Numbered from the stretch's first letter, positions 7,998-19,243 are shown. The stretch is 64,000 bases of DNA from Sphingomonas sp. (GCA_021732445.1 JAKFUZ010000003.1:1-64000), one strand, 5' to 3'. The notes: a model not told the origin generated them from the sequence alone. Translations and numbers: made by a program.

Positions 7998-9335
7998 ATG
8001 GCAAGAAAATATTTCGGTACCGATGGAATCAGGGGGCTGACCAACACACCGCCGATGACCGCGGCGACCGCGATGAAGGTCGGCATGGCGGCGGGCGCGC
8101 ATTTCCTGCGCGGCAGCCACAAGCACCGGGTCGTCATCGGCAAGGATACCAGACTGTCGGGCTATATGCTCGAATCGGCGATGGTTGCCGGGTTCACCGC
8201 GGTTGGCATGGATGTCGTGCTGCTCGGGCCAATGCCCACACCGGCAGTGGCGATGCTCACCCAGTCGATGCGCGCCGACATGGGCGTGATGATTTCGGCC
8301 AGCCACAACCCCTATTTCGATAATGGCATCAAGCTGTTTGGCCCTGATGGCTATAAATTGTCGGATGCCGACGAGATGGCGATTGAGGCGATGATCGACG
8401 GGGACGTGGCGCTGTCTCCGGCAACCGATATTGGCCGGGCGCGGCGGGTGGAGGATGCGCGCGGCCGCTATATCCATTTTGCGAAATCCACCTTTCCCGA
8501 AGAGTTGCGGCTCGACGGGCTGCGCGTGGTGGTCGATTGTGCCAATGGCGCCGCGTACCAGGTGGCACCTTCGGCGCTATGGGAATTGGGCGCGGATGTG
8601 GTGACAGTGGGCGTTGCGCCCAATGGTCGCAACATCAATGACGGGTGCGGCTCTACCGCGCCGCAATTGCTGTGTGAAACGGTGGTCGCAAGCGGTGCCG
8701 ACATCGGCATTGCGCTCGATGGCGATGCCGACCGGCTGATCGTCGTCGATGAAACGGGCGTTGTGGTGGACGGCGACCAGATCATGGCGACAATCGCCAC
8801 CGGCTGGGCCAAAGCGGGGCGGCTGCGCGGGGCGCTGATCGCCACCGTGATGTCGAATCTGGGGCTTGAGCGGCATCTGGCGGCGCACGGCATCGGCATG
8901 GCGCGCACCAGTGTTGGCGACCGGCACGTGCTGGAGGCGATGCGCCGGGGCGGCAACAATGTGGGTGGCGAACAATCTGGCCACATCATCCTTGCCGATT
9001 ATGGCACAACAGGGGACGGGCTGGTGGCAGCTCTTCAGATTCTGGCCGAGCTGGTGCGCGCCGGCACGTCGGCGAGCGCGCTGCTCAAGCAGTTCGAGCC
9101 CGTGCCGCAGCTTTTGAAGAATGTGCGTTTTTCGGGCGGCAAGCCGCTGGAGGCGCCGCGTGTTCGGGCGGTTATTGCCGAGGCTGAGGCGGCGCTGCAC
9201 GGCGCCGGGCGGCTCGTCATTCGCCCGTCGGGCACCGAGCCTGTCATCCGCGTCATGGCAGAGGGCGACGATTCTGACCTTGTGACGCGGGTTGTCGAGC
9301 GGATTTGCGAGGCGGTGCGCGAGGCAGCGACCTAG
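7998..9335 (+). CDS. glmM: Phosphoglucosamine mutase
   Basis: 445 residues, the usual GlmM length. It converts glucosamine-6-phosphate to glucosamine-1-phosphate for UDP-GlcNAc, and so for peptidoglycan and LPS. Visible features are the N-terminal FGTDGIRG, the phosphoserine loop [17 protein letters not shown] (active serine in SASHNP), the metal-binding ALDGDADRL, the sugar-binding GGEQSGHII and the phosphate-binding [12 protein letters not shown]. All key residues are present. In many alphaproteobacteria glmM follows ftsH or folP; here it precedes a thiD-rnhB-ccrM-folP run. Confidence 0.95.
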   Translation: MARKYFGTDGIRGLTNTPPMTAATAMKVGMAAGAHFLRGSHKHRVVIGKDTRLSGYMLESAMVAGFTAVGMDVVLLGPMPTPAVAMLTQSMRADMGVMISASHNPYFDNGIKLFGPDGYKLSDADEMAIEAMIDGDVALSPATDIGRARRVEDARGRYIHFAKSTFPEELRLDGLRVVVDCANGAAYQVAPSALWELGADVVTVGVAPNGRNINDGCGSTAPQLLCETVVASGADIGIALDGDADRLIVVDETGVVVDGDQIMATIATGWAKAGRLRGALIATVMSNLGLERHLAAHGIGMARTSVGDRHVLEAMRRGGNNVGGEQSGHIILADYGTTGDGLVAALQILAELVRAGTSASALLKQFEPVPQLLKNVRFSGGKPLEAPRVRAVIAEAEAALHGAGRLVIRPSGTEPVIRVMAEGDDSDLVTRVVERICEAVREAAT

Positions 9336-9408
9336 CGGTGGCGATATGGCAGCCGCGGCGCCAATCAGGCATAAGGGCGTGGCGCACAAGCAGCTCGGGA
9401 GAATTGTC

Positions 9409-9489
9409 ATGAAACCACTCGGCACCGCAGTCGCCGCTGATAAGCACGGCCGCATCGCGGTTGAGGGTGACGGAACGGGCGACGCCTGA
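9409..9489 (+). CDS. Possible small protein or leader peptide (26 codons)
   Basis: A 26-codon frame (MKPLGTAVAADKHGRIAVEG...) starts after a reasonable ribosome-binding sequence (GGGAG nine bases upstream). Its TGA overlaps the ATG of the DUF1272 gene by one base, so translation of the two could be coupled. It is too short for the usual gene callers and has no recognised family. It could equally be a chance frame in GC-rich DNA. Confidence 0.25.
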   Translation: MKPLGTAVAADKHGRIAVEGDGTGDA

Positions 9490-9713
9490 TGCTGGAGATG
9501 CGGCTCGATTGCGAACGCTGTGGCGCGGATTTGCCGGCTGACGCGCCCGGGGCGTTCATTTGCTCGTTCGAGTGCAGCTTTTGCGCAGACTGCGCCGACG
9601 CGCTTGACGAGCAATGCCCCAATTGCGGCGGAGAGTTGATGGATCGGCCCACCCGGACGGGGACTGCGCTGAAGAAATTCCCCGCCAGCACCATGCGCAT
9701 GTTCCGCCCGTGA
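9489..9713 (+). CDS. DUF1272 family zinc-ribbon-like protein
   Basis: 74 residues starting MLEMRLDCERCGADLPADA, which is the normal start of DUF1272. The protein has four CxxC-type pairs: CERC, the Cys pair around CSFECSFC, CADC and CPNC. These would bind one or two zinc ions. The family is widespread and uncharacterised; nucleic acid or protein interaction is possible but unproven. Its TGA overlaps the GTG start of the next gene (GTGA), indicating translational coupling with thiD. Confidence 0.85.
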   Translation: MLEMRLDCERCGADLPADAPGAFICSFECSFCADCADALDEQCPNCGGELMDRPTRTGTALKKFPASTMRMFRP

Positions 9714-10926
9714 CGCCGCGCATCCTTGTTATTGCCGGCTCTGATTCGGGAGGCGGCGCCGGCATTCAGGCCGACATCAAGACGGTTACGATGCTTGGTG
9801 GCCACGCGATGACCGCCGTGACCGCCATCACCGCGCAAAACACGTTGGGCGTGCAGGCGGTGATGCCGGTGCCGGCCGCGATGGTGCTGGCGCAGATTGA
9901 CGCCTGCGTTGCTGATATTGGCGTTGACGCGATCAAGATCGGCATGATCGGATCGGCGGAAACCGCGCAGGCAGTGGCTGAACGGCTGGCCGGGTTGCGC
10001 GTGCCGATCGTGTTCGACCCGGTGATGGTCGCAACCAGCGGTGACGCGCTTGCCGACGCAGACACGATTGCGGCGTTTGGGCGGCTGATGCGGCTGGCGA
10101 CCTTGGTGACGCCGAATGCGCCCGAACTTTCAGCGCTTGTCGGGCGACCGCTTGATAGCCATGCGGAACGTCAAAAGGCGGCCAAAGAAATTGCGACCCG
10201 GCATCAATGTGCCGTGCTCGCCAAGGGCGGTCATCTTGATCCGGCAGATTCCGCCCCGGCCGATACTGCTGGCGCGATGCGGCTGCGCCCCCCGGCCCCG
10301 GCCCCGGCGCTGATCGCCGACTGGCTCGTCATGCCGCCGGACGAATGGCATGGCTGGTCGGCGCCACGGATCGACTCGGCGTCGACCCACGGCACGGGGT
10401 GCACGCTCGCCTCGGCCATTGCGACAGGCATTGCGCGCGGGCAGGACGTGCCGACCGCCGTTGAGCAGGCGCGCGTGTTTGTGCGCCTTGCGATTCACGA
10501 TGCGCCCGGCTTTGGTGCCGGGCATGGGCCGATGGGGCACCAGGCAGTGCGGCTCGATCTCGGTCCGGGCGCGCGACTCAACCAGCTAACGCTGCCGATG
10601 GCGCCGGCTTCCGAAAGATTTTACCGCCTGCTGGGCCTCACCCAGATCGTCGATACGCCAGACGGCCATTATGCCCGCTTCGAAGCGGCGGGGGGTGCCA
10701 CGCTTTCGGTTGAACAGGGCGCGCGGCCCACCGCTTTTTTCGAATGCGGCGATCTGGACGCTCAGGTTGCGCGCTTGCAGGCGGCGGGGCTGGTGTTTGA
10801 CCATCTGCCCGTCGATCAGGACTGGCGCTGGCGCGAGGCGCGGCTGACGGACCCGGCGGGAAACGCTGTGTGCCTGTATCAGGCGGGCGAGCACCGCCGC
10901 TATCCGCCGTGGCGACTCCCCGCCGC

Positions 10927-10930
<4 letters not shown>
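9710..10930 (+). CDS. thiD: Hydroxymethylpyrimidine/phosphomethylpyrimidine kinase fused to a VOC (glyoxalase-like) domain
   Basis: From the GTG at 9710 the protein has 406 residues, against about 265 for normal ThiD; the track start at 9614 lies inside DUF1272 and is rejected. Residues 1-270 are ThiD: ILVIAGSDSGGGAGIQADIKT, TAITAQNT, KIGMIGS, FDPVMVATSG and the anion-hole motif STHGTGCTLASAIA. This enzyme phosphorylates HMP and HMP-P for thiamine synthesis. Residues about 300-400 (FYRLLGLTQIVDTP, YARFEAAGGATLSVEQG, TAFFECGDLDAQVARLQAAG, LTDPAGNAVCLYQAG) form a single VOC half-domain. No frameshift joins the two. The rnhB start overlaps the stop (ATGA). What the VOC part binds is unknown. Confidence 0.88.
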
Positions 10931-12791
<1,861 letters not shown>

Positions 12792-12806
12792 GCTAGCGCT
12801 GGCTCC

Positions 12807-13865
12807 ATGTATCTGCGCCCGGTCCAGTTCGTAGACAGCCCTGTTGGCCGCGATGGCGAGGTGGCGCGGCTGGCGGGCAGCATGTGCTGGTTTTCGGCCT
12901 ATGAAGTGACGGAGCACGGCGCACGGCGCACGCTTTCCATCGCCGCATTCGAGGCAGGGTTGGGCCGTGATGATGCGCGCGCGGCGTTGCTCCATGCGCG
13001 CATCACGGCGCCGCGTGCGCCGCTGGTGCTGGGCGAGCGCACGCTGCGGCTCGATCAGCCGCATGTCATGGCCATATTGAATGTAACACCCGACAGTTTT
13101 TCAGATGGCGGCACGCTCCACCAAGATCCGGTTGCGGCAGCCGGCGCCGGGTTTGACATGGGCGTCGCGGGGGCCAGCCTGATCGACGTGGGCGGCGAAT
13201 CGACGCGGCCGGGCGCAGCGGCGGTGTGGGAGGGCGACGAGATAAGCCGTGTCGTGCCGGTTATCGAGCGTCTTGCGGCATCCGGCACGCCTGTCTCCAT
13301 CGACACGCGCAAGGCCGCCGTGATGGAAGCGGCCATTGCGGCGGGGGCGCTGGTGCTGAACGATGTGTCGGCGCTGTTGTGGGATGACCGCGCGCTGGCC
13401 GTGGCCGTGCGCAGCCGGCTGCCGGTGGTGCTGATGCACTCGCCTGACCCGGCCAGCGGGCCCCATGCCGGCTCCGGCTATGGCACGGTGCTGACCGAGG
13501 TGTTCGACTGGCTTGAATCGCGCATTGAGGCGGTGGCGGCGGCGGGCGTGGACCGGGCGAGGATCATCGTTGACCCCGGCATTGGCTTTGGCAAGTCGCT
13601 GGCGGACAATCTGGCGCTGCTCAATGGGCTGGCGATGCTGCACGGGCTGGGTTGCCCGCTGCTCCTGGGCGCCAGCCGCAAGCGGATGATCGGTGCGCTG
13701 TCTGCCGAAGCGCCGGTGGGCGAGCGGCTCGGCGGGTCGCTGATGCTGGCAATGCACGGCGTCGCGATGGGCGCGCACCTGCTGCGCGTGCATGACGTGG
13801 CCGAAACGGTGCAGGCGGTGCGGGTGTGGCGAGGTTTGCGCGATGCGGCGCTGGTCGGCCGCTAG
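12807..13865 (+). CDS. folP: Dihydropteroate synthase with N-terminal extension
   Basis: 352 residues, about 70 more than most FolP. The TIM-barrel enzyme starts near residue 80: MAILNVTPDSFSDGG (pterin loop), DVGGESTRPGA (second loop, Ser/Thr for phosphate) and, near the end, LLGASRKRMIG. It joins DHPP and p-aminobenzoate to form dihydropteroate in folate synthesis. The N-terminal extension (MYLRPVQFVDSPVGRDGEVARLAGSM...) has no obvious enzyme motif but is well structured, with a FSAYEV/LSIAAFE pattern. It starts 15 bases after ccrM, so the two are probably one transcript. Its stop overlaps the convergent SDR stop. Confidence 0.93.
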   Translation: MYLRPVQFVDSPVGRDGEVARLAGSMCWFSAYEVTEHGARRTLSIAAFEAGLGRDDARAALLHARITAPRAPLVLGERTLRLDQPHVMAILNVTPDSFSDGGTLHQDPVAAAGAGFDMGVAGASLIDVGGESTRPGAAAVWEGDEISRVVPVIERLAASGTPVSIDTRKAAVMEAAIAAGALVLNDVSALLWDDRALAVAVRSRLPVVLMHSPDPASGPHAGSGYGTVLTEVFDWLESRIEAVAAAGVDRARIIVDPGIGFGKSLADNLALLNGLAMLHGLGCPLLLGASRKRMIGALSAEAPVGERLGGSLMLAMHGVAMGAHLLRVHDVAETVQAVRVWRGLRDAALVGR

Positions 13866-14614
13866 AGCGTGTAGCCGCCATCGGCGACGAGTACGGTGCC
13901 AGTAATCAGGGCCGAGGCGTCGCTTAACAAAAACGCGATCTGCCTGGCAACCTCCTCAGACGTCGCGTAGCGGCCAAGCGGCGTCGCCATGGCGGCGAGT
14001 TCGTCAAAAGCGGCATCGCGTCCGATGCTTTGGGCGCGCTCGGCAAACATCGGCACGCCATCCCACACTGGCGTTTTGACGCCTGCCGGCGCGATGGCGT
14101 TGACCCGGATGCCGGCAGGTGCGCCTTCCTTGGCGGCGACCTTCACCAGATGCATCAGCGCAGCCTTGGACGCGCCATAGGCTGCAACGCCCGCCTCCGC
14201 TCTTATCCCTGCGGCAGACGCCGTTGCGACAATCGTGCCGCCGCGCGCCTGCATTGCCCGCATCGCGGCCTGTAGGGTCAAAAAGGCGCCATCCAGATTT
14301 ACCGATAGCACCCGTCGCCATTCCGCATAGGGCAGTTCGGTGATGGTGCTGGCAGCGGCGACACCCGCATTGATAACGGCGTGGTCAAGACCAGCGAGCG
14401 ACGTCGGCAGCCGCACCCAAAGCGCGTCATCAGCCACATCGCCGATCACCCGCTCGACGGCACAGGGTAGCACCAGCGTGGCAAGGCCAGGTGCATCGCG
14501 ATCGACCAGTATCAGCCGTGTTGCACCACGTGCTGCCAAATCTTGTGCCACCGCGCGACCAATGCCTGAGGCTGCGCCCGTAACCAGCGCTGTCTTTCCA
14601 GAAAACTGCATCAC
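13862..14614 (-). CDS. Short-chain dehydrogenase/reductase
   Basis: 250 residues with the classical SDR layout: cofactor loop TGAASGIGRAVAQDL (residues 11-25), NAGVAAAS, catalytic Ser around ATASAAGIRAEAGV, YGASKAALMHLVK (YxxxK) and a C-terminal FLLSDASALITGTVLVADGGYTL. An Asp after the second strand (LILVDRD) points to NAD rather than NADP. Substrate unknown; no pathway genes adjoin it. Convergent with folP with a four-base overlap. Confidence 0.85.
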   Translation of the reverse strand: MMQFSGKTALVTGAASGIGRAVAQDLAARGATRLILVDRDAPGLATLVLPCAVERVIGDVADDALWVRLPTSLAGLDHAVINAGVAAASTITELPYAEWRRVLSVNLDGAFLTLQAAMRAMQARGGTIVATASAAGIRAEAGVAAYGASKAALMHLVKVAAKEGAPAGIRVNAIAPAGVKTPVWDGVPMFAERAQSIGRDAAFDELAAMATPLGRYATSEEVARQIAFLLSDASALITGTVLVADGGYTL

Positions 14615-14858
14615 CGCCGCCTATCACATTGGTCGCCGTCTCGCACGGCACCACAGCCCGAAGCAGCGCTTTTTGTGCCGGAGTGACCTTGCCCGGCGCG
14701 TCATGGTTCATCGGCAATAACAGCGCGCCGTCGGTGATGCCGATCGGCCTTGGGCCGGGCCGAAGTGCCATCCGGACGAGCGGATGCGGCACAAGGGCAG
14801 AGTTGCCCACCGGCGGTGCGCCGCTGTGCCCCGCAGACCGGCCAGTGCCCGCCGCCTC
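14615..14858 (-). other. Short gap upstream of the SDR with no supported gene
   Basis: A minus-strand frame (14430-14810, MGNSALVPHPLVRMALRPGP...) covers this stretch but runs about 185 bases into the SDR in another frame and resembles no family I know. Its N-terminal half looks more protein-like than its C-terminal half, so a decayed gene cannot be excluded. Otherwise nothing was seen. Confidence 0.3.
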
Positions 14859-15119
14859 CTAGCGAATGGCATTGCCCCGGCTGATCGACCAGGCGATGGC
14901 AAAGCCCGCCGCTGCAACGGCCAGGGCGCTCAGGATGGGCGCTGATTTCACGGTTGCAACGGTTGCATCCGAGGCGCGGCGCACCGCCGGCGCGGCGTCT
15001 TCAATCGCGGTCGTCACCGCCTCCATCAGCTGGCGGAACCCGACCCGGGCGGCGGTTGCGGCTTGCGCGACGGGCCGGGTAATCGAGCTGGCGGGGCGCG
15101 TGCGATGATCGTGGTTCAT
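14859..15119 (-). CDS. Small hypothetical membrane-anchored protein
   Basis: 86 residues from the ATG at 15119, preceded by a good AGGAG ribosome site, so the longer track start is rejected. The N-terminal two thirds are hydrophilic and helical, with repeated Ala/Thr/Arg (VAQAATAARVGFRQLMEAVT...). The last 25 residues are a single membrane segment (ILSALAVAAAGFAIAWSI) ending in a basic tail. The layout resembles small stress-linked tail-anchored proteins such as the ElaB/YqjD group, but I do not see their signature, so this is only a resemblance. Confidence 0.55.
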   Translation of the reverse strand: MNHDHRTRPASSITRPVAQAATAARVGFRQLMEAVTTAIEDAAPAVRRASDATVATVKSAPILSALAVAAAGFAIAWSISRGNAIR

Positions 15120-15288
15120 ACATGCTCCTGATGCTGGCATGGGCGGCCGTGCCCAGGCGAACAGGCACGCAAGCATATCGCCCAGACATCAATACCCGGT
15201 GAACGCCGGCAAGCGTTGAGCGGTTCCTCCGTTCACCGCGCAAATTTTGCCGGCAGGCACCAGGCCGGGCCACCAACGCCGCGCGCGA

Positions 15289-17583
15289 CTATTCGCGGAT
15301 CGCTTTGCCTGTCGTGCCGCCGTCCGCTGCTATCTGCGCCGGGGTGAAGGGCAGGCGGTGCCACCGCTTTGCCGAATAGAGCAGCGTCTGGTCGCCGAAA
15401 TGGGGCGAGTCCGGGTTCGTCGATTGCGAATAGCTGAGCACGGCATCTGCCACGGGTCCGGTGTCGTCAAAGCTCACGACCTGCACATAGCTGGAGCCGT
15501 GGAGCGGGGTAATGCCGCCGGGCACGCCTTGCGCAATCTGCACGTTCAGCACGCCGAGCTGCCCGTCTGCGCCGTGAATGGGGATGCGCTGGTCGCCGCG
15601 CACCGCAAATTGCACGTCGCCCCAGCGGGCATCAAGGGCGATGCCCTGTTTGGTAACCGTATCCGCTGCCTTGGCCAGCGCGGCCAGCAACTGCTCCCCC
15701 ATGGGCCCCGCCGTCACCAGGTCGCGCGGGGTGTTCACCGGATCAGCGGCGGTAAACGGCGTGCCCCAAAGGCCGGGGAGGCGCGCCGCCGCCTGCCAGA
15801 AGGTTGCGAACAGATAGGCGCCGCGACTGTCCAGGTCGAAGCGGCGATCCCAGCCGGCAAGCGCGGCGCACGCGGCGGCCAGTGCGGGCTTGTCCGCGCA
15901 CAGCCTCAGCACCGGGCCAACCGTCAGATCGGCGGCCAGGCTGTGGTTGGCAAAGATCATCGTCTCGGCGATTTGCGGGTCGATCTTGGTGCCGGGCAGC
16001 CCATCCTTGCCGCTCATGCGGTTGGCCAGCTCGACAAGGCCGGACCGGGTGCGCAGCGTGCGCGCGGTGCCCCAGTTGCCCAGCACCGGCGAGAGCTGGC
16101 GATACGGCGCCGCCGCATTGCTCAGCCAGTAGCTGTCGTTGCTGTTGGCCACATAATCCCGCCGTTCGTAAACGGCCTGCTCGCCCGGCGGCAGCAGATT
16201 GGGTGCGGCGGTGCCTGGCGTATTGCTCCAGTCACAGGCCGAGCGACGGCCGTCGAGCAACGTCAGCCGCCCGCCAACCTCGGCGCTGAGCGGCGTTGCG
16301 CAGGTCTTTGCCTTGTCGGCGGAGACATTGGGAACCGCCGTGATATCGGCATGGAGCGCGTTCCCCGCCCGGTCGGCGGCGATGGTGTTCACCCAGGGGA
16401 TGCCGAGCGTTGATGAAATGGCGGCCTTGATGTCCGCCACTGACCTGGCCTTGTCCATCGCCATCCAGGCCGCAAGGCTGCGCTGGTTGCCCTTGTTCGC
16501 GTCACGCATGGTGTAGGCGGTGGCCGTACCCCATGGCATTTTCAGGAACGGAATGGTGAGCATCGGCCCGAAGCGGCTGCTGTAGAGCGTGCGGGTGGCA
16601 GGCGCCGCCCCGCCCGGCATCGGCACGGAGAGGACGCGGCTGGTCATCGCTTCGGCCTTGCCGTCGACGATGTAGCGCGTGGGGTCGCCGGGCACCAGCG
16701 CAAGCTCGAACAGCGTAAAGTGGCGCGCCTCGGTAACGGTGTGTGTCCACGCCACATCCTTGTTGAAGCCAAGCGCGACAAGCGGCGTGCCGGCGAGCCC
16801 CACGCCCATCACATCGACCTCGCCGGGGATGGTGAGGTGCATCTGCCAGAACCGCGACGGGCCGTTCCACGGGAAATGCGGGTTGCCAACGACCAGCCCC
16901 CGGCCATTGGCCGTCACATCGCCGCCAAAGGCCCAGCCGTTGGACCCGATGCCAAACTCGTCGGCGCCGGGAAATTTGATGGAAACCGCGCCGGTTTGGG
17001 GCGCGGACGGGGGCGCTGCATTGACGATCGCGGGCGCCAGCGCGAGCGAGCCGGCCAGCAACACCTGCTTTTCAGTCAGCCGCAGCATGTCATCAAGCGT
17101 AATCGGCCGCACCCAGGCCTTGCCGCGACACGCCGCAGGAATGCCGTTCGGCCCGGCATCGCGCAGAAACTTGTTGTAGCCCGCGACATAGCCGGCGACG
17201 AGGCGGTTCACGTCGCGGCCTTGCGCCGGCAGGGATCGGCGTAGCGCGGGCAGGTCAATCGCTGCGCGAAAGAAAATGTCGGACGACAAATTGTCGATCC
17301 GTTCGAACCCGAGCACCGCATAATTTTTCGGCCCGAAATGGAGAGATCGCTCGCCGGCGACGGTGGCGAATTCCTCGGCCAGCAGGCACAGATTGTCCTC
17401 GGCATAGGCATAGGCGACGCCATAGCCAATGCCGCCCCAGTCGCGGGCGTTGATATGGGGAATGCCATAAGCGGTGCGCGTGATGCTGGCGGCATAATGT
17501 GCCGTGCGGGCAGCCGCCGGGTGGCCAGCGGTCGATACCAAAAGTGCGGTTCCAATGACCGCGCCGAAACGATAACCTCGCAT
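15289..17583 (-). CDS. Penicillin-acylase-family N-terminal nucleophile hydrolase, PvdQ/AHL-acylase-like
   Basis: 764 residues from the ATG at 17583, which follows GGGGAGA at a good distance; the longer track start lacks this. A signal peptide (residues 1-26) sends it to the periplasm. The alpha chain is about residues 27-195, then a spacer, then the beta chain starting at Ser214 in GIGSNGWAFGG, the autocatalytic nucleophile. Further blocks resemble Pseudomonas PvdQ closely: NPHFPWNGPSRFWQMHLTIPG, ALGFNKDVAWTHTV, GIPWVNTIAADRAGNALH, NSNDSYWLSN and the C-terminal QSTNPDSPHFGDQTLLYS. PvdQ-type enzymes cleave long acyl amides, including N-acylhomoserine lactones and siderophore precursors. No siderophore or luxI gene is nearby. 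Confidence 0.88.
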   Translation of the reverse strand: MRGYRFGAVIGTALLVSTAGHPAAARTAHYAASITRTAYGIPHINARDWGGIGYGVAYAYAEDNLCLLAEEFATVAGERSLHFGPKNYAVLGFERIDNLSSDIFFRAAIDLPALRRSLPAQGRDVNRLVAGYVAGYNKFLRDAGPNGIPAACRGKAWVRPITLDDMLRLTEKQVLLAGSLALAPAIVNAAPPSAPQTGAVSIKFPGADEFGIGSNGWAFGGDVTANGRGLVVGNPHFPWNGPSRFWQMHLTIPGEVDVMGVGLAGTPLVALGFNKDVAWTHTVTEARHFTLFELALVPGDPTRYIVDGKAEAMTSRVLSVPMPGGAAPATRTLYSSRFGPMLTIPFLKMPWGTATAYTMRDANKGNQRSLAAWMAMDKARSVADIKAAISSTLGIPWVNTIAADRAGNALHADITAVPNVSADKAKTCATPLSAEVGGRLTLLDGRRSACDWSNTPGTAAPNLLPPGEQAVYERRDYVANSNDSYWLSNAAAPYRQLSPVLGNWGTARTLRTRSGLVELANRMSGKDGLPGTKIDPQIAETMIFANHSLAADLTVGPVLRLCADKPALAAACAALAGWDRRFDLDSRGAYLFATFWQAAARLPGLWGTPFTAADPVNTPRDLVTAGPMGEQLLAALAKAADTVTKQGIALDARWGDVQFAVRGDQRIPIHGADGQLGVLNVQIAQGVPGGITPLHGSSYVQVVSFDDTGPVADAVLSYSQSTNPDSPHFGDQTLLYSAKRWHRLPFTPAQIAADGGTTGKAIRE

Positions 17584-17716
17584 GATATTCTCCCCCCAAT
17601 CGGATATCGTGATGCTAGGCCTATTGCCGTGGCGGCGCAAATGGCGACCCACGGGGTTGCGCGTGCGCGCGTCTTCGCGCACCGTGGCTGGCGACATCGT
17701 AAAACAGGGTCTGGCA

Positions 17717-18607
17717 ATGAACATTCGCTCGGCAGCAATCGCGACGGCTGCTGCATTGCTGGCCGCTTTCGGCGCGTTCTATTTCCTCGTGCCGCCGCCT
17801 GCACAGCTCAATATGATCGATTGGATAACCCCGGGCGAAGGGAATGTGACGCAGGTCGCCGAGGCGGTGGCTTATGGCCCGGCCGCGCGCCAGCAGCTCG
17901 ATGTCTGGGCACCCGCCAGTCGCAGCGCCGAAAAACTGCCCGTTGTGGTGTTTTTCTATGGCGGCGGCTGGCATGATGGGGATCGCGGATCCTATGCTTT
18001 TGCAGGCCGCGCCTTTGCCAATCAGGGCTTTGTCGCGGTGGTGCCAGATTATCGGCTGGTGCCGGGCGTGCGCTTCCCAACTTTTGTGCAGGATTGCGCG
18101 CTGGCCGTAAAATGGGCGCGCGATCATGCCGCTGAATTTGGCGGCGACCCCGCCCGCATCTCGCTCGCCGGGCATTCCGCAGGCGCCTATAATGCTGCAA
18201 TGCTGGCGCTTGACGCGCATTTCTTGCGCGATGTCGGGGTTGATCCAAAGGTGGTCCGGGCGGCCGCGTTGCTTGCCGGGCCTTATAATTTCGCGCCGTT
18301 TGACCCAGGCGCGGCCCAAAATGCGTTTGGAGCGTGGCCCATTGTCGCGCAGACCCAGCCAATCAGCTTTGCCCGTCGCGATGCGCCGCCGCTGCTGTTG
18401 ATGCAGGGTACGGCTGACGACACCGTCAAGCCGCACAACACGACCGACCTTGCGGCCAGGCTAAAGTCGGTGGGCGCGCAGGTTGTGCTCAGGCTCTATC
18501 CCGGCAAGTCGCATAATGATCTGGTCATGGGGCTGTCCAAGCCGTTTCGCACCAATGCGCGCACGCTGGCCGACAGCGTGGTTTTTCTAAAGCTCCACAG
18601 CCAGTGA
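17717..18607 (+). CDS. Alpha/beta hydrolase (carboxylesterase, BD-FAE/HSL-like)
   Basis: 296 residues from the ATG at 17717 (AATGAACATTCG); the track start at 17582 runs through the divergent promoter and is rejected. A signal anchor covers residues 5-25. The oxyanion-hole motif FFYGGGWHDGDRGSY (about residue 77) and nucleophile motif LAGHSAGAY (about residue 150) are clear, with Asp in QGTADDTVKPHN and His in GKSHNDLVMG completing the triad. The family contains acyl-ester hydrolases such as feruloyl and acetyl esterases. Divergent from the PvdQ-like acylase with 133 bases between the starts. Confidence 0.85.
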   Translation: MNIRSAAIATAAALLAAFGAFYFLVPPPAQLNMIDWITPGEGNVTQVAEAVAYGPAARQQLDVWAPASRSAEKLPVVVFFYGGGWHDGDRGSYAFAGRAFANQGFVAVVPDYRLVPGVRFPTFVQDCALAVKWARDHAAEFGGDPARISLAGHSAGAYNAAMLALDAHFLRDVGVDPKVVRAAALLAGPYNFAPFDPGAAQNAFGAWPIVAQTQPISFARRDAPPLLLMQGTADDTVKPHNTTDLAARLKSVGAQVVLRLYPGKSHNDLVMGLSKPFRTNARTLADSVVFLKLHSQ

Positions 18608-18613
18608 TGCCTG

Positions 18614-18630
18614 TGCCCCGGCAAGGGGCA
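18614..18630 (+). terminator. Stem-loop after the esterase gene
   Basis: TGCCCC-GGCAA-GGGGCA forms a perfect six-pair stem seven bases after the esterase stop. It lacks a T-run, so it could be a weak terminator or an mRNA 3'-end structure separating the esterase from hslV. Confidence 0.35.
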
Positions 18631-18667
18631 TATTGCAGAGCGCCAGCGCGCGCCCATATCCGGCTGC

Positions 18668-19222
18668 ATGAGCGACAAGACAACGGTGTGGCACGGCACC
18701 ACCATTCTTTCCGTGCGCAGGGGCGGCAGGGTCGTCGTTATTGGCGACGGCCAGGTTTCGATGGGGCAGACCATCATGAAGCCCAATGCCAAAAAGGTCC
18801 GCCGGCTGGGCGATGGGTCGGTGGTCGGCGGGTTTGCCGGCGTCACCGCTGATGCCTTCACCCTGTTCGAGCGGCTGGAACGCAAGCTTGAGCAGCATCA
18901 CGGGGCGCTGCTGCGCGCCGCCGTCGAACTCGCCAAGGACTGGCGCACCGACAAATATCTGCGCAATCTCGAAGCGATGATGATCGTCGCCGACAAGGAG
19001 GTTTCGCTCATCCTGACCGGCAATGGCGATGTGATGGAGCCGGTGAGCGGCATTGCCGCCATCGGCTCGGGCGGCAATTACGCACTGGCCGCTGCGCGCG
19101 CGCTCGCCGAGTATGAGCCCGATGCCGAGGTGCTGGCGCGTAAGGCAATGAAAATCGCGGCCGATGTGTGTGTTTACACCAATGAGGAATTGACCCTGGA
19201 GTCGCTCGACAGCGTTGGCTGA
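18668..19222 (+). CDS. hslV: HslV, peptidase subunit of the HslUV (ClpYQ) protease
   Basis: 184 residues. HslV forms two hexameric rings and degrades proteins unfolded by HslU in the cytoplasm. The catalytic threonine is the first of [10 protein letters not shown], so ten residues ([10 protein letters not shown]) must be removed; E. coli HslV carries only the initiator Met there. Other conserved blocks are [45 protein letters not shown] and [16 protein letters not shown]. It is followed 22 bases later by hslU in the standard order. Confidence 0.95.
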   Translation: MSDKTTVWHGTTILSVRRGGRVVVIGDGQVSMGQTIMKPNAKKVRRLGDGSVVGGFAGVTADAFTLFERLERKLEQHHGALLRAAVELAKDWRTDKYLRNLEAMMIVADKEVSLILTGNGDVMEPVSGIAAIGSGGNYALAAARALAEYEPDAEVLARKAMKIAADVCVYTNEELTLESLDSVG

Positions 19223-19243
19223 GCCGTCCCTTCCAACCGACCC

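Noticed and set aside
9614-9709. Upstream extension of thiD in the ORF track
   Set aside because: The 32 extra codons lie within DUF1272 in another frame; the GTG at 9710 with GTGA overlap is the better start.
14430-14810. 126-codon minus-strand ORF upstream of and overlapping the SDR
   Set aside because: It overlaps the SDR by about 185 bases in another frame and has no recognised family. A decayed gene in its first half cannot be fully excluded.
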